Assembly (NCBI GenBank): GCA_021234155.1
Contig: JAJEKV010000011.1
Coordinates: 21,592,677-21,656,676 of the forward strand
Length of the DNA: 64,000 nt
Direction of reading: 5' to 3'
From: Isoetes taiwanensis
Lineage: Eukaryota > Streptophyta > Lycopodiopsida > Isoetales > Isoetaceae
Below the pieces are notes generated by a model. It saw nothing but the letters and a program-made list of their open reading frames with translations, was not told the DNA's origin and made no database searches. The position numbers were made by a program, and so were the translations under genes. The number at the start of each line of letters is the position of its first letter. The first letter of the stretch is position 1. Below are positions 62,104-64,000 of this stretch, piece after piece.

Positions 62104-63600
62104 ATGAGGGAGGCTATCTTGGCCGAGGGCTCAGCCTCAAGGCCACCCACTCCTCGGGTTCAGCCTGCCCCAGCTTCCCAGCCTCCTTCCCTGCTTTGCA
62201 AACATTGCTCCCAACCCGCCCCTATCACTATCGAGCCTTATCCGGCCAACCTTCAACCATTTCACACTCAACATGCCTACATCCATCATTCTTCAAAGCT
62301 ATACGTACTTCTTCCTTTCGCAGAACTATCATCATTCCCCCGTAAGTACCTACGAACACATGTCTCCTTTATGCCTACCTGTGAATATCCTTTTCCCTAC
62401 GCTTTCCCATCGCCTCAAGCATAACCTTACGTGATCTCAAAACTAATGCTCCTATTTACTTCTGGCCAATCAAGTAGCCAATTCCCTTCATCAGGTCCGC
62501 TGTGCACAATGCCAAATCCACCTCAACCTCAATATATCTCACTATCCTGCTCGCCCACCAAAGACTACATCTACCTTCGCATCAAATCGATTTATCCCAC
62601 CTTTTGGCAACACGTAAAAGGCAAACCGTTAGACCAAAGTGCTCGTGCCCACATGGAAGAATTCTGAGGCTCTAGTCCTAAATGGTCACGCCGCAACCTC
62701 AACTGAAATTCCACATCTTTTTCCAATTAATCGCTGGTTTCCTTCCTCATCAATGGCCTATGTCCAACAAAAGCCATTGAAACAAGATCGGGTCCGAAAT
62801 GCGCAGACCGCTTCTCATTACTGAATCCATCTGATGATGATCAACTTTATCTCTGGGCACCAATGAATCCTGCTAACAAGAGCTCACTTGAGTCTCAAGC
62901 CCGGATTTTATGATCGACTTCACATTCGCTAAGCAAGCTCAAGGGAGTACCCTACAATGGGAAAGCCAGATTTTTTGGTCCGCTTCTCCAAGGCCTTCCT
63001 CCTCGCTATTCACTATGATCGGACACTGGCCCAAAACTTTGGAGCGTGCTATCGACCTTGTCAATCAATTGGCCAATGTTTCCTCCCCGAGGCGGGTTTC
63101 AAGAGCCCTGCTCATTCCACCCGGCCATGGTTCCACAACCGCTCTCAAATTCTCCAAGAATGCTTAACTACGCCAAGTAGCCAAATCCGTGCCATATTTG
63201 CAAATATCAAGGCCATTTAGCCAATGAGTGTAACTCCACCAATGGACCGCCATTGCAAGCTGTATGCAACATGTGCAATCATGCCACTAAGAGTGCACTC
63301 AGCATCATCCCACACCGCTCAAGCAACAAAATGGTTTATCAAGTACAAACCACACCTCACCACAATCGATCTATCAAAGAGCCAATTCTTCGTGTGCAAA
63401 CACGCACTCTATCACAAATGTGACCAACCACTCGGATCCAAATCCAACGACCTCCTTTTGATCCTTCTAGCTCGGTTATCACCGCTAAGAATGGGTCATA
63501 CCACCACTGCATCCTCAACTTCCACAAAAGTTCGTGCACAGCTCTGCACTAATCAGACTACATCTGGCCCTACCACTACTTTACCAACTCAAGGCTAGCT
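62104..63600 (+). pseudogene. gag- or LINE-ORF1-like relic with CCHC zinc knuckle
   Basis: 63190-63231 encodes CHICKYQGHLANEC, a perfect C-x2-C-x4-H-x4-C zinc knuckle as in retroelement nucleocapsids. Upstream plus-strand segments are Pro-rich (62104-62424, with CKHCSQPAP) and run on in shifting frames (62431-62667, 62910-63220). Downstream no protease or reverse transcriptase can be read before the window ends. It may be gag of an LTR element or ORF1 of a LINE whose ORF2 would lie beyond 64000. Confidence 0.5.
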
Positions 63601-64000
63601 AATGGCAAATAAGGCCCGTTTAATTGCCCTTAAGAAGCCCCCAAGAGCCAAGAATCACGCTTATCAACCAACCCAAAGAAATCAACCTCACCGATCAACA
63701 AGCCCAAGAGGAAATTTTTCGTGCACTTAATCCTCCCCAGACAGCTCACAAATTGCTGGTCTAGTTTCACGCTGCATCAAGGCATCACGCCCCTTGATCA
63801 TTATTCAAGGACACGCGAATCCCGCCTTTGCAGCTTGACACCCTTCCTCATGAGGGTTTAAAAAAAGGTTCACTTGCACTAATTTAGAAAAGCTCATGCC
63901 AAATGTCATGCCCAAAGTTCCCAAAGCATTTTGAATCTCATGCAAGCTGTCAAGGTCGCGACATTGGTAAAGTCGTCTGCTACCACTAGAGCTCAACAAA
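63600..64000. other. Window end, nothing recognised
   Basis: No ORF longer than about 65 codons and no motif. It probably continues the degraded retroelement. Confidence 0.4.

Overview
The window is nuclear DNA from a land plant. It holds one intact, intron-rich host gene, a plant-type cytoplasmic poly(A)-binding protein (nine exons, 32652-35355, minus strand). Most of the rest is transposable elements, many nested inside one another. The large, mostly non-coding LTR element, L1-type LINEs and DUF7869-like transposase debris would suit a seedless vascular plant such as a fern. That placement is inference; nothing here fixes the species.

Layout. (A) 2.3-27.8 kb is one nest. An old minus-strand LINE has its endonuclease at 27.8-27.5 kb, its reverse transcriptase at about 26.7-25.6 kb and its C-terminal part at 2.9-2.3 kb. 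It is split by a hAT-type MITE (26813-27507, 8-bp target duplication) and by a large DNA transposon (3104-25440). That transposon has 23-bp perfect terminal inverted repeats and a 4-bp duplication AGTA. It encodes a coiled-coil/RING-H2 protein on plus and, on minus, a DDE/D-like transposase and a Cys-rich ORF. Its RING gene is interrupted in exon 1 by an 11.2-kb LTR retrotransposon (3344-14571, TTCCT duplication). The order of insertion can be read directly. (B) 29.3-31.3 kb holds a 5'-truncated LINE with poly(A) and target duplication, and a 1-kb segment between 22-bp direct repeats. (C) 32.6-35.9 kb is the PABP gene. (D) 36.6-38.3 kb is a diverged relative of the LTR retrotransposon with its primer-binding site. 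A Helitron-like hairpin end lies near 39.68 kb. (E) 42285-46157 is an L1-type LINE beginning 2 nt before its ORF2 ATG, with 16-bp target duplications. It lies inside an exon-like segment of an unidentified minus-strand transcript.

(F) 49.4-58.0 kb is the most unusual part. It is a run of minus-strand ORFs, several with splice sites: an FCP1/HAD-like phosphatase remnant, possible ParB-like and methyltransferase-like fragments, a coiled-coil protein, a tiny ORF and a very acidic protein. They sit among many copies of a palindromic word of the type CACGCCTGGCGTG. Two of the gene starts carry the same promoter: palindrome, 3-nt gap, E2F-like TTCCCGCC, then a TATA box. (G) 58.4-61.1 kb is a decayed DUF7869-type transposase relic. 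(H) 62.1-63.6 kb has a gag/ORF1-like CCHC zinc-knuckle relic.

Most element genes are broken by stops or frameshifts. Functions for regions F to H are tentative because no database search was possible.
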